In this document: positions 17,466 to 25,294 of the stretch, piece after piece
How positions within the stretch are numbered: position 1 is the first letter of the stretch
Layout: every line of letters starts with the position of its first letter
Origin: an uncultured Coriobacteriaceae bacterium
GTDB lineage: Bacteria; Actinomycetota; Coriobacteriia; Coriobacteriales; Atopobiaceae
Direction of reading: 5' to 3'
NCBI GenBank assembly: GCA_902793195.1
Contig: CADBCS010000011.1
Coordinates: forward strand, 1 to 58,070
Length of the DNA stretch: 58,070 bases
Notes under the pieces: generated by a model
Told to the model about the DNA's origin: nothing
Seen by the model: the letters and a program-made list of their open reading frames with translations, nothing else
Databases searched by the model: none
Position numbers and translations under genes: made by a program

Positions 17466-17494
17466 AAAGGCCAGCAAGCTACTTGCTGGCCTTT
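17466..17494. terminator. Bidirectional terminator overlapping the PRC-barrel gene stop codon
   Basis: AAAGGCCAGCAAG and CTTGCTGGCCTTT form a perfect 13-bp stem around a CTA loop. That CTA is the complement of the TAG stop of the minus-strand gene, so the last codons of that gene are part of the stem. It serves lemA (plus, followed by CTGTATT) and the PRC gene (minus). Confidence 0.8.
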
Positions 17495-18228
17495 CTGTAT
17501 TCGTCCATGAATGCGCCGAACATTCCGCGCGTCTTTCCCAGCTGCTTGCCAACCGCACGGGCGGCGCGCTTGCTGCCCTTCTCGACGGCCGAACCAGCGG
17601 CCTTTCCCACGCGAGCGGCAACCTGCTTGCCCTCGGCCTTGGCCTGCGCGTATCGTTGTCCCGCCACGGCCGCAAGTCCTCCATCGAGGGCAAGGTCTGC
17701 GGCCGCAGGGTCAACGAGCATATAGCCGTCCCTGTATCCCTCGAGCATGTCTGCCGGTATCACCACGCTACCCACCAGCGACTCGGCAACGCTGCCGTCC
17801 CCCACCGAGAAGTCCTGGACGCGTCCGCTCTTGGGATGGAAGGTGGCATCGTTCACCCACCCCAGCTCCTTGCCGTCCGTCGTCTTGGCATCCATGCCCG
17901 TCCAAAGAATGCAGGCGTCCCAATCCAGGCCCAAGCGCTCGCGCGCCGCATCGTCGAAACTCTCCTTGCCCCTCGATGCGACCAGCCCCGCATCGCACAC
18001 GTCAAACGAGTCGCGCGCAAGAAAGGCGTCCTCGCGCCGTACCATGCCCGCCACGTCGGGACGCCGCACCAGAAATCCCTCCACACGATCTCCCTGCGGA
18101 GAGAACACGACCTGATGCACGCATCCCACGATCGCAAGATCGCTCACGTCCAACGTGGACACGTCGCGCGCCCCATCGCGCTTTGGTTGGTAGACGTCGA
18201 TGCGCATGATTTGGGAGACCTTGAGCAT
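17479..18228 (-). CDS. PRC-barrel domain protein
   Basis: 249-residue soluble protein. The region at residues 1-170 has two PRC-barrel-like units: GARDVSTLDVSDLAIVGCV with VEGFLVRRPD, then GKELGWVNDATFHPKSGRVQDF. PRC barrels are small beta-barrels used in RNA metabolism, photosystem assembly and sporulation proteins. The C-terminal 75 residues are Ala/Lys/Gly-rich and probably helical. AAGGAGTGG directly upstream supports ATG 18228. It has its own terminator and appears to be transcribed alone. The specific role is unknown. Confidence 0.75.
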   Translation of the reverse strand: MLKVSQIMRIDVYQPKRDGARDVSTLDVSDLAIVGCVHQVVFSPQGDRVEGFLVRRPDVAGMVRREDAFLARDSFDVCDAGLVASRGKESFDDAARERLGLDWDACILWTGMDAKTTDGKELGWVNDATFHPKSGRVQDFSVGDGSVAESLVGSVVIPADMLEGYRDGYMLVDPAAADLALDGGLAAVAGQRYAQAKAEGKQVAARVGKAAGSAVEKGSKRAARAVGKQLGKTRGMFGAFMDEYRKASK

Positions 18229-18267
18229 GGCCACTCCTTGCCTGCAATAGCGATAATGCCTACAAGA

Positions 18268-18300
18268 AGGCCTCCGTAGGTACACCACCTGCGGAGGCCT
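18268..18300 (-). terminator. Terminator-like hairpin after the YtxH gene
   Basis: AGGCCTCCGTAGGT and ACCTGCGGAGGCCT pair over 14 bases with one mismatch, leaving a 5-base loop. On the minus strand TTCTTGTAGG follows, so the T-run is modest. Confidence 0.6.
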
Positions 18301-18356
18301 CGCCTTACGAACAACGATGAGCCTTACGGCGCGATGCTTCGCGCATCCTCTTGTGC

Positions 18357-18761
18357 CTACTCCTCGGCCTCGGCAGCCTCCTCGGCGGCTTCCTCGATGA
18401 CGACCTCGGTGGCCTCAGCCTCGGCGGCCTCGGCGGCCTCGGCGGCCTCGGCCTCGGCTGCCTCCTCAACCGCATTGCTCAGGGAGTCACGCAGCTGGTC
18501 CATGCGCTCACGGGCGAGGTCGACCTTGTTGCGAAGCTCCTCGGTGGCGGCATCGGCGTCGGGACGGATGCTGCTGATCTTGTCGTTGACGACCTGCTGA
18601 CCGCGCTCGTACGTATCGATGGCGGAGTCCCATGCGTCATTTACGGCGTCGGATGCCATGGCGCGGCTTTCGGCGCCAGAGCGAGGTGCGAGCAGGATGC
18701 CTGCCGCAAATCCGGCAGCCGCGCCGGCAACGGTACCAAGCGCAATCTTGATGAGCTTCAT
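18357..18761 (-). CDS. YtxH-like small membrane-associated protein with Ala/Glu-rich tail
   Basis: 134 residues. The N-terminal segment ALGTVAGAAAGFAAGILLAPRSGAE is the hallmark of YtxH/general-stress proteins: one glycine-rich membrane helix followed by LLAP and a Ser-Gly. The middle (about 35-95) is predicted coiled coil. The tail after residue 97 consists almost only of Ala and Glu in AAEAE-type repeats. TCAGGAGGAC precedes the ATG. A promoter-like pair, TTTTCA (18860-18855) and TATAAT (18837-18832) with a 17-base spacer, faces this gene. The role is unknown beyond membership of a stress-related family. Confidence 0.8.
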   Translation of the reverse strand: MKLIKIALGTVAGAAAGFAAGILLAPRSGAESRAMASDAVNDAWDSAIDTYERGQQVVNDKISSIRPDADAATEELRNKVDLARERMDQLRDSLSNAVEEAAEAEAAEAAEAAEAEATEVVIEEAAEEAAEAEE

Positions 18762-18831
18762 GGGGTCCTCCTGACCTAAATCACTAACAACAATGGGGTA
18801 TCAGCCCCTATCAGTACAATCTGAGTATGCA

Positions 18832-18860
18832 ATTATACTCTCGTCATGCCACTCTGAAAA
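18832..18860 (-). promoter_or_regulatory. Predicted promoter of the YtxH gene
   Basis: On the minus strand TTTTCA and a perfect TATAAT are separated by 17 bases, about 70 bases before the YtxH start. Confidence 0.55.
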
Positions 18861-18916
18861 CCATGACGAGCCCAACTCAACAAACATGCACGAAAAACAG
18901 ACCACACAGACGTGGC

Positions 18917-19540
18917 CTAGATGATCTTGCGGGACATGCGCGGACCGCGGTCCAGCTCCTCCCCGTCCTCATCCTCGCCGTCACCGAAGTCGTAGTCCGC
19001 GTCGATGGGCTCGCCCTGTGACGCACCGTAGTCGAAGCCGTCATCGGCGTACTCGTCCTGTGCGTAGTCGAGGCTCTGAACCAGATTCGCAAGCCCCGCA
19101 ACCGTGGCCTCCACGTCGGGCACGGGACCGACTCCGCCCGAGAAGGCCCAGTCCACGATCCACGCGGCACTCGAGAGGGCCGCGACAACCAGCACGTCGT
19201 CCACGCAGGGAAGCTGAATGCTGTAGGTCCGGTCGTAGGCCAGCTCGCGCCACGTCCTGCCGGCGATGATGTCGTCCACCATGTTGGTGCGTGCCAAGAG
19301 CTCCACCGTCACGTGTTCCAGAAGGTGCGCGAGCTCGGTGTCCCCCATGCAGTCCTTGAACGTCGAGCCACGGTCGCCGGCACAGGCATGGTCGATGATG
19401 GTGGGCAGCAGATTGTACACGCGCGTGGTGCCCTCCAGATCCTCGCTGGTCATAAGCGGGGCGTCCTGCGATATGTGCACCGTGGCAGTGAGGTACTCCG
19501 TACCAACCACCACGCGGATGATGTCGATGAGCTGCGCCAT
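18917..19540 (-). CDS. Stand-alone protein resembling the N-terminal domain of cyanophycin synthetase
   Basis: 207 residues. Residues 40-140 carry the pattern of the CphA N-terminal domain: NLLPTIIDHACAGDRGSTF, then GDTELAHLLEHVTVEL, then GRTW and a YSIQ strand. The ATP-grasp and Mur-ligase modules that follow in true cyanophycin synthetases are absent. The last 45 residues are Asp/Glu-rich. GGGAGG precedes ATG 19540. It starts 17 bases after the CorC-like gene and is probably co-transcribed with it. The similarity was judged by eye; function unknown. Confidence 0.6.
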   Translation of the reverse strand: MAQLIDIIRVVVGTEYLTATVHISQDAPLMTSEDLEGTTRVYNLLPTIIDHACAGDRGSTFKDCMGDTELAHLLEHVTVELLARTNMVDDIIAGRTWRELAYDRTYSIQLPCVDDVLVVAALSSAAWIVDWAFSGGVGPVPDVEATVAGLANLVQSLDYAQDEYADDGFDYGASQGEPIDADYDFGDGEDEDGEELDRGPRMSRKII

Positions 19541-19557
19541 GGGCGTACCTCCCTTTC

Positions 19558-20904
19558 CTAGGACTTAGACGATAGTATACCGTGAGAGCCGAGCAGCCCG
19601 CGAGACTCGTCCTCGTCTTCCGCAGGCGGCTCGGGAGCGATGATGCGCAGCGTGGACAGGCGACGCCCGCGCATGGATTGCACGACGAAGCGATACCCGT
19701 CCTTCTCGAACTCGTCGCCCGTATGCGGCAGCTTGTCGGCAAGCTCGAGGACGAACCCGGCGATCGTCTCGTACTCCGCGTTGTCCTCGATGGGCCAACC
19801 GAGCTCGATGGCGTCGTCGATGGAGTAGCTTCCGTCAACGAGCCACTCCCGCTCGCCCAGCTGGCTGATGCGACGCTTGTCGGGGTCGAACTCGTCCATG
19901 ATCTCGCCCACGACCTCTTCCACGATGTCCTCGATGGTAATGATGCCGGCCGTGCCACCATACTCGTCCACCACGATGGCCATCTGCTCGCGACCCGCCT
20001 GCATCTCGGAGAGAAGCGGGTAGATGTCCTTGGTCTCGGGCACGAAGCGCGCCTCGCGCATGTAACGGCTCACGCGCTCGTTCGATGCGCCCTCGTCCAG
20101 AACCGGCGCGATGAGGTCCTTGATGTGCGCGATGCCCACGATGCGGTCCGCGTCCTCGTGGTAGACGGGCATGCGGCTGTAACCCGTGCGCCGCATGGTC
20201 TGCAGCACCTCCGAGCAGGGCGTGACGTCCTCGACCGCCTCCATGTCCACACGTGGGATCATGACCTCGCGTGCCACCGAGTCACCCAGGTCGATGACGT
20301 CGTGGATGATGGACTTCTCCTGCTCGGTGAGCTCGTCGGCGTCGGTGACCATGTAGCGAATCTCCTCTTCGCTCACGTTCTGCCGGTCGTCCGTGCCCTT
20401 GATGTGCAGCAAGGTCGCAAGCCCGTTCGCACTCGCCGCCGTGAGCCACACCAACGGCCGTGCGGCGACCGAGAAGGCCAGGATTGGGCCGGCCACGCGC
20501 TTGCTCACGCCCTCCGCGTCGGCCATGGCGATGCGCTTGGGCACCAGCTCGCCAACCACGATGGAGAAGTACGAGAGCGCCAGCGTGATGGCCACCGTCG
20601 CCACGCCGCGCGACATGGGAATTCCCAAGCTGGCTATCCAGTTGCCCAGCGGTTCCGAGAGACTCGTCGCGGCGAACGCGGAGCTGGCAAATCCCACGAG
20701 CGTGATTGCCACCTGGATGGCGGCAAGGAAGCTGCCGGGGTTGTCGATTACCTCCGCAGCGGTCTTCGCACGACCGTCTCCCTCCTCGGCCTCATGGTCG
20801 AGGACGACCTTCTTTGCAGTGGACAGGGCCATCTCCGACATGGAAAAATAGCCGTTGAATATGGTGAGCAGTACGGTTACGGCAATTGAAATCGCAATGT
20901 CCAT
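19558..20904 (-). CDS. CNNM/CorC-HlyC-type membrane protein (DUF21 + CBS pair)
   Basis: 448-residue predicted divalent-cation transporter or efflux-associated protein. Residues 1-180 form the CNNM/DUF21 membrane domain ([12 protein letters not shown] and [17 protein letters not shown]). A Bateman module of two CBS motifs follows (about 215-335, including [22 protein letters not shown] and [26 protein letters not shown]). The C-terminal CorC_HlyC domain ends near residue 430. Members move Mg2+/Na+ or are annotated hemolysin C. The ATG at 20904 begins directly with the first membrane helix. Domain order is canonical. Confidence 0.9.
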   Translation of the reverse strand: MDIAISIAVTVLLTIFNGYFSMSEMALSTAKKVVLDHEAEEGDGRAKTAAEVIDNPGSFLAAIQVAITLVGFASSAFAATSLSEPLGNWIASLGIPMSRGVATVAITLALSYFSIVVGELVPKRIAMADAEGVSKRVAGPILAFSVAARPLVWLTAASANGLATLLHIKGTDDRQNVSEEEIRYMVTDADELTEQEKSIIHDVIDLGDSVAREVMIPRVDMEAVEDVTPCSEVLQTMRRTGYSRMPVYHEDADRIVGIAHIKDLIAPVLDEGASNERVSRYMREARFVPETKDIYPLLSEMQAGREQMAIVVDEYGGTAGIITIEDIVEEVVGEIMDEFDPDKRRISQLGEREWLVDGSYSIDDAIELGWPIEDNAEYETIAGFVLELADKLPHTGDEFEKDGYRFVVQSMRGRRLSTLRIIAPEPPAEDEDESRGLLGSHGILSSKS

Positions 20905-21003
20905 GCGCGGTGGCGCAGCCTCCTAGGTTGTATGGGTATGCGAAGCCTAGTGTAGCAGAGGGCATCGCCCGCTGCTTTGGGGAATCGGGCGCGTCGACAC
21001 TCT

Positions 21004-21051
21004 CTGGCACTCCTGTGGCCCCTCGCAGTCGCGAGGCCCAGAAGTGCCAGG
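21004..21051. repeat. Imperfect palindrome with CTGGCACT arms
   Basis: The left arm 21004-21025 starts CTGGCACTCCTG and the right arm 21032-21051 ends AGAAGTGCCAG. The arms match except for one mismatch and two single-base insertions. GGGGACG follows directly, linking it to the dispersed repeat family. It lies between the HMA-domain gene stop and the CorC-like gene start. Confidence 0.6.
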
Positions 21052-21081
21052 GGACGCCCGAACTCCCGCGGCAGATCCTAC

Positions 21082-21321
21082 CTACGCCAGCTCGAAGCCC
21101 GCCTCTGCGATGGCCTCGGCAATCTGGGCGGCTTCGAGCTCGCCCTCGTACTCCACGACGCCCGTCTCGTGGTTTGCCACGACGTTGGTCGCCCCGCGAT
21201 CCTCGAGCGCCATGCACACGCGCCTCTCGCAGGCGTTGCAGTGCATGCCTGCCACGTTGACGCTATTCTTTTCGGCTGGCACATCGCCGCCATGAGCGGC
21301 GAACAGGTCCTTGAGTCCCAT
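21082..21321 (-). CDS. Heavy-metal-associated (HMA) domain protein, CopZ-like
   Basis: 79-residue ferredoxin-fold metal chaperone. The metal-binding motif is GMHCNACERRV (MxCxxC, about residues 26-31), followed by the usual VVEYEGELEAAQIAEAIAEAGFEL strand-helix pattern. It would bind Cu(I) or a similar soft metal and deliver it to a transporter or regulator. No copper ATPase lies next to it. GAGGGAGAG precedes ATG 21321. The first 20 residues are an N-terminal extension not typical of CopZ. Confidence 0.82.
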   Translation of the reverse strand: MGLKDLFAAHGGDVPAEKNSVNVAGMHCNACERRVCMALEDRGATNVVANHETGVVEYEGELEAAQIAEAIAEAGFELA

Positions 21322-21680
21322 GTCTCTCTCCCTCGTTTGCGTGTTGCGTTGCCACACGAAGCATACCACGGCCTGCCACGTGCGTACGCCCGCAACGCAT
21401 CGTGACGAGCGAGCGAACGCAATTGGACGTGATTTGACGACGTTTTGCATATGGTTGCCCCCCAAATCGCAATCGCATGCCGCTCGGAGACCCTATGGCA
21501 CCGCTCACCGCGAATCTCGACGGCATTCACAAGGCGTAGCGCGCGACCCCGCGTGCAATCGTCGCAGGAGCCATGCGTTTTGCCCCCAAATCTGCGCATT
21601 ATGCGGGAGCCGGGTGCGCACTTGCCGAGAAACGCCCCCTGTATCGTTTGCCCTCCGTTTTCCAATCGCAAGGAGGAGAC
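21322..21680. promoter_or_regulatory. Intergenic region with repeated CCCCAAATC/TGCGCA words upstream of family member A
   Basis: CCCCCCAAATCGCAATCGCATG (near 21458) and CCCCCAAATCTGCGCATTATGC (near 21583) are imperfect direct repeats. The second, with CCGGGTGCGCACTTGC downstream, resembles the region at 57090-57140 upstream of family member B, which suggests shared regulation. No gene is seen in this stretch. Confidence 0.45.
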
Positions 21681-22859
21681 ATGGCACTGTACTGGCCCGA
21701 AGAGCGCGTTGCGCTCGATATCGTGGACGACCCGAACCGCCGCCCGTTCGAGGGGGACGAAAGCTACACCGTGCTGCGCGTGACCTGCGCAGAGCTGAGG
21801 GACTACGAGTCGTACAAGCGGGTGATGGGACGCCTGTGCGAGCTGCTGGGTCGAAAGATGCCCACCTCGCAGGACTGGGAGAAGGGAAACCACGAGCTGT
21901 TCGACATGCTCATGCGTTGGGACTTCGAGGAGGACCTCATGACGGGATCGTGGAGCGACGACGAGGATGACGTCGACAGCGACATGGCACATGAGGACTC
22001 CCTCGACGACGTGGAGATCCTCGCCTCGAGCCAAGAGGCGGGCGAGCGCATGAGGGCATTCGCCGAGCAGGACGGCAGGCACGTGAGAAACGTGAGCGTG
22101 TGGGATGGCCCCACACCCGACGGCTCCTTTGAGGACGTTGGGCCATCCATGCGAATGAGCACGCCCGAGTTCTTCTTCTTTAGGAAGTCGAACCAGATGT
22201 CCCTCGTCGACGCCGTGAGCATGGGAAACGAGCTGTGCGGGAAGTACCGCACCTCATGCACCCAATACAACCTCACCGACGAGTACGACTTCCTCACCAA
22301 GCCGCGAACGTCTCGGGCGCGGCTGCGCAGGTACCTGCGCGGGGCACGCGGCACCAAGGAGTGCAAGCGCGCCAAGCGCGTGCTGCGCCTCGTGACGGAC
22401 GACTGCAGCTCGCCCATGGGCAACTTCCTCTACCTGCTCCTGTGCCTGCCGACCGCGCACGGTGGGTACGGACTTACCAAGGCCATGCTGTCGGGGGCGT
22501 TCGAGAACAACTCGTCGCTCATGCCCTCCTCCGACGGCCCCTACCTCGCCTACGACCTGTGCTGGCCGGACAAGATGACCGCACTCCAATACACCGGCTC
22601 GTCCAAGCCCACCAAGCGTGCGCGGGCAAGCCTCAACGCGCAGGGCATGCACGCCCTGTGCGTGACGGACAAGGATGCGGAGGACCCCGATCGCTTTGAC
22701 CAGATCGCCCGCAAGATTGCGCAGCGCCTTGGCGAGACCGTTCCGGATCCCAACGACGAGCGCTGGCTCGCCGCACGAAAGAAGCTCAGGAAGCGCCTTG
22801 AGGTGCCCAGGTTCAACTGCATGCGCCTTACAATCGACGACATCTCGGAGCATCGCTAG
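21681..22859 (+). CDS. Coriobacteriia-type protein of unknown function, member A, with endonuclease-like segments
   Basis: 392 residues. Residues 175-255 match the protein at 57209-57985: NQMSLVDAVSMGNELCGKY against HVGLIELITLGMEMCGHY, and CSSPMGNFLYLL against CSPMETIVYL. The C-terminal block LAYDLCWPDKMTALQYTG, then TKRARASLNAQGMHALCVT, has the strand-helix order of DUF559/Vsr-type endonuclease folds, but Gln stands where a catalytic Glu is expected. The N-terminus (LYWPEERVALDIVDD) shows a related pattern. AGGAGG sets ATG 21681, and a strong terminator follows. The nuclease link is inference; no function is assigned. Confidence 0.6.
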   Translation: MALYWPEERVALDIVDDPNRRPFEGDESYTVLRVTCAELRDYESYKRVMGRLCELLGRKMPTSQDWEKGNHELFDMLMRWDFEEDLMTGSWSDDEDDVDSDMAHEDSLDDVEILASSQEAGERMRAFAEQDGRHVRNVSVWDGPTPDGSFEDVGPSMRMSTPEFFFFRKSNQMSLVDAVSMGNELCGKYRTSCTQYNLTDEYDFLTKPRTSRARLRRYLRGARGTKECKRAKRVLRLVTDDCSSPMGNFLYLLLCLPTAHGGYGLTKAMLSGAFENNSSLMPSSDGPYLAYDLCWPDKMTALQYTGSSKPTKRARASLNAQGMHALCVTDKDAEDPDRFDQIARKIAQRLGETVPDPNDERWLAARKKLRKRLEVPRFNCMRLTIDDISEHR

Positions 22860-22899
22860 CGACCAACCAAGCTACCCACGAGATTCGCCGCATCGAGAA

Positions 22900-22939
22900 G
22901 GGCACCCCCGATGGAACCGCGGTCCCATCGGGGGTGCCC
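22900..22939. terminator. Bidirectional terminator
   Basis: GGGCACCCCCGATGG and CCATCGGGGGTGCCC form a perfect 15-bp stem with a 10-base loop, between convergent genes. Confidence 0.85.
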
Positions 22940-22964
22940 CCATGTTGCGTTGTGTTGTGTTCGC

Positions 22965-25028
22965 TTAGCGCTCGCCAGCGGCACGACGGTCCTGGTACTC
23001 CTGCGCAAGGCGTATCTGCACGTCGTGAGGCACCTGCTCGTAGCCGTTGATCTCGAGCTCGAACTCGCCCGTGCCACGGGTGAGGGAGCGCAGGCGTGTG
23101 GCGTAGTCGGTGACCTCGGCGTAGGGCACCGTCGCCTCGACGGTGGTCTCGCCGGCGCCTGCGGCCTGCATGCCCTCCACGCGACCACGGCTGGCCGAGA
23201 TGTCACCCATAACGGAGCCGGCGTAGCTCTCGGGCACGGTGATCTTGAGGTGCGCCATGGGCTCGAGCAGCACCGCCTCGGCCTGGCTCACCGCATCCTG
23301 GAAGCCCAGGCGGGCGGCCGTCTTGAATGCCATCTCGTTGGAGTCGACGGGATGGAACTGACCGTCGTACACGGCGACCTTCACGTCGATGACGGGATAA
23401 CCGGCGAGCACGCCACCACGCATGGTCTCCTGGACGCCCTTGTCGATGGCGGGGATGAAGCCGCGCGGGATGGCGCCGCCCACGACCTCGTCGAGGAACT
23501 CGTAGCCCGCGTCGGGGTTGGGCTCGATGCGCAGGCGGCAGTCGGCGAACTGGCCCGAACCACCGGTCTGCTTCTTGTGGCGACCGTGACCCGTTGCGGT
23601 GCGACGGATGGTCTCGCGATACGGGATGCGCAGCTTGACGGTGTGCGCGGTAACGCCCGTGCGATCCTCAAGACGCTCGAGCAGCACGCTCACCTGAGCC
23701 TCGCCGATGGCGGAGATGACCGTCTGGCCGGTCTCCTCGTCGCGCTCGACTTTCAGGGTGGGATCGGCGTCGGAGCTCCGCTCGAGGAAGGAGTACAGCT
23801 TGCCCTCGGTGCCGCGCTTGTCGGCCTCGATGGCGATACGATACAGGCTGTTGGGGAAGCGGAACGCGGCGGCCTCGACCTTGCCGGTGACCGAGAGGGT
23901 ATCACCGGTCGCAGCGTCGAGCTTGGGAACGACCACGATGTCACCCGCGGCGGCCGACTTGACGTCGGTGGTCTCGCGGCCGGTCATGAGGTAGAGGTGG
24001 CCGAGACGCTCGGACTTGCGCGTACGGGCGTTGTTGAGCTCGATGCCCGGGGTGAGGGTGCCACACAGCACCTTGATGAACGACAGGCGACCGTTCTGCG
24101 GGTCGTTGAGGCTCTTGAACACAAAGGCGACGGGACGGTCGTCGTCCGGGTCGATGTCGAGCTGCTCGCCGTTGACCAGCGGAATGCGGCCAAAGTCGGA
24201 CATGGCAGGGAACCAGGCGACCACGGCGTTGAGGAAGGAGATGATGCCCTCCTCCTGGACGGCGGTACCGGCGAACACCGGCACGAAGATGCGCTCGCGG
24301 ACTGCCTTGGACAGGCACATCTCGAGCTCCTCCTGGGTGACCTCCTCGCCCTCCAGGTAGGCCATCATGACGTCGTCGTCGGCCTCGGCAACCAGGTCGA
24401 CCAGGGTCTCGCGCGCCTCGGCTGCCTCGTCGGCATACTCGGCGGGGATGTCCTCCTCGATGACCTTGCCGTTCTCCAGGTGGCGTGCCCTCTGGTGCAC
24501 GACGTCGATGACGCCGGAGAAGGCGGCTCCGTTGCCCATGGGGATGGTAACGGCGCCCAGGTTGTTGCCAAAGCGCTCGCGGCACATCTCGAGCGCGTTG
24601 TCGAAGTCGGCCTCGGGCTTGTCAAGGCGATTGACGAACACGGCGCGGCACAGCGAGAGGTCCTCTGCGGCAAACCACAGGCGCGTGGTGGTGGTCTGGG
24701 GGCCATCGCTGGCGTCGACCACGAAGAGGGCCGTCTCGGCGGCGCTCATTGCTGCATAGGCGTCGCCGACGAAGTCGGGGTAGCACGGGGCGTCGAGCAC
24801 GTTGATGCGCGTGTTCTCCCACGTGACAGGTGCCATGGTCGTGGAGATGGAGAAACCGCGTGCGCTCTCTTGCGCATCGTAGTCAAGCGTGGGCTTGGTC
24901 CCTGCGTGGCCACCCAGACGGGTCGTCTTGCCCGTAAGGTGCAGCATCGCCTCGGCCAGCATGGTCTTGCCCACGCCACCTTGGCCCACCAGAACCACGT
25001 TCTTTACCACTTGTTCCTTTGCAGCCAT
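22965..25028 (-). CDS. Elongation-factor-G-like GTPase (EF-G2 type)
   Basis: 687-residue five-domain protein with EF-G order: G domain (1-270), domain II (about 285-390), III, IV and V. The G motifs differ from true EF-G. The P-loop is GQGGVGKT rather than AHxDAGKT, and switch II reads LDAPCYPDF where EF-G has DTPGHVDF, so the catalytic His is replaced by Tyr. NRLD stands for NKxD. These traits fit the EF-G-like paralogues of Actinobacteria and Firmicutes that do not replace canonical EF-G. AAGGAGG before ATG 25028 fixes the start. The gene stands alone, with no ribosomal-protein genes nearby. Confidence 0.88.
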   Translation of the reverse strand: MAAKEQVVKNVVLVGQGGVGKTMLAEAMLHLTGKTTRLGGHAGTKPTLDYDAQESARGFSISTTMAPVTWENTRINVLDAPCYPDFVGDAYAAMSAAETALFVVDASDGPQTTTTRLWFAAEDLSLCRAVFVNRLDKPEADFDNALEMCRERFGNNLGAVTIPMGNGAAFSGVIDVVHQRARHLENGKVIEEDIPAEYADEAAEARETLVDLVAEADDDVMMAYLEGEEVTQEELEMCLSKAVRERIFVPVFAGTAVQEEGIISFLNAVVAWFPAMSDFGRIPLVNGEQLDIDPDDDRPVAFVFKSLNDPQNGRLSFIKVLCGTLTPGIELNNARTRKSERLGHLYLMTGRETTDVKSAAAGDIVVVPKLDAATGDTLSVTGKVEAAAFRFPNSLYRIAIEADKRGTEGKLYSFLERSSDADPTLKVERDEETGQTVISAIGEAQVSVLLERLEDRTGVTAHTVKLRIPYRETIRRTATGHGRHKKQTGGSGQFADCRLRIEPNPDAGYEFLDEVVGGAIPRGFIPAIDKGVQETMRGGVLAGYPVIDVKVAVYDGQFHPVDSNEMAFKTAARLGFQDAVSQAEAVLLEPMAHLKITVPESYAGSVMGDISASRGRVEGMQAAGAGETTVEATVPYAEVTDYATRLRSLTRGTGEFELEINGYEQVPHDVQIRLAQEYQDRRAAGER

Positions 25029-25182
25029 ATGAGCCTCCTTGCTTAGAGCTTTCACGCAAATTTACGCATAGAATTCACTCTACACCTACATGGTATAGCC
25101 ATGATACACGTATCGGGGAACGGGTGGTAATGTTTGCATGCAGAAAGTTATGCGGAGCTGACGATGTGGCAGGACGCGGTAA

Positions 25183-25198
25183 ATGGGGACGTACCCAT
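25183..25198. repeat. ATGGGGACGTACCCAT near-palindrome
   Basis: A 16-base near-palindrome related to the GGGGACGGTCCC family, in the spacer between the divergent EF-G-like and ChW-hydrolase genes. Confidence 0.4.
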
Positions 25199-25294
25199 CC
25201 TTTGAACCCGCGCGACCGGCGTCCCCCAGCCGACGCACAGGCGCCGTTGTGCCACAATGGTTAACGATAACATGTGCGTTGGAAGGAGCACGCT

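Noticed and set aside
25274..25294. GTG start for the ChW hydrolase
   Set aside because: It would place the GGAAGGAG ribosome-binding site inside the coding region; ATG 25295 fits the signal peptide.
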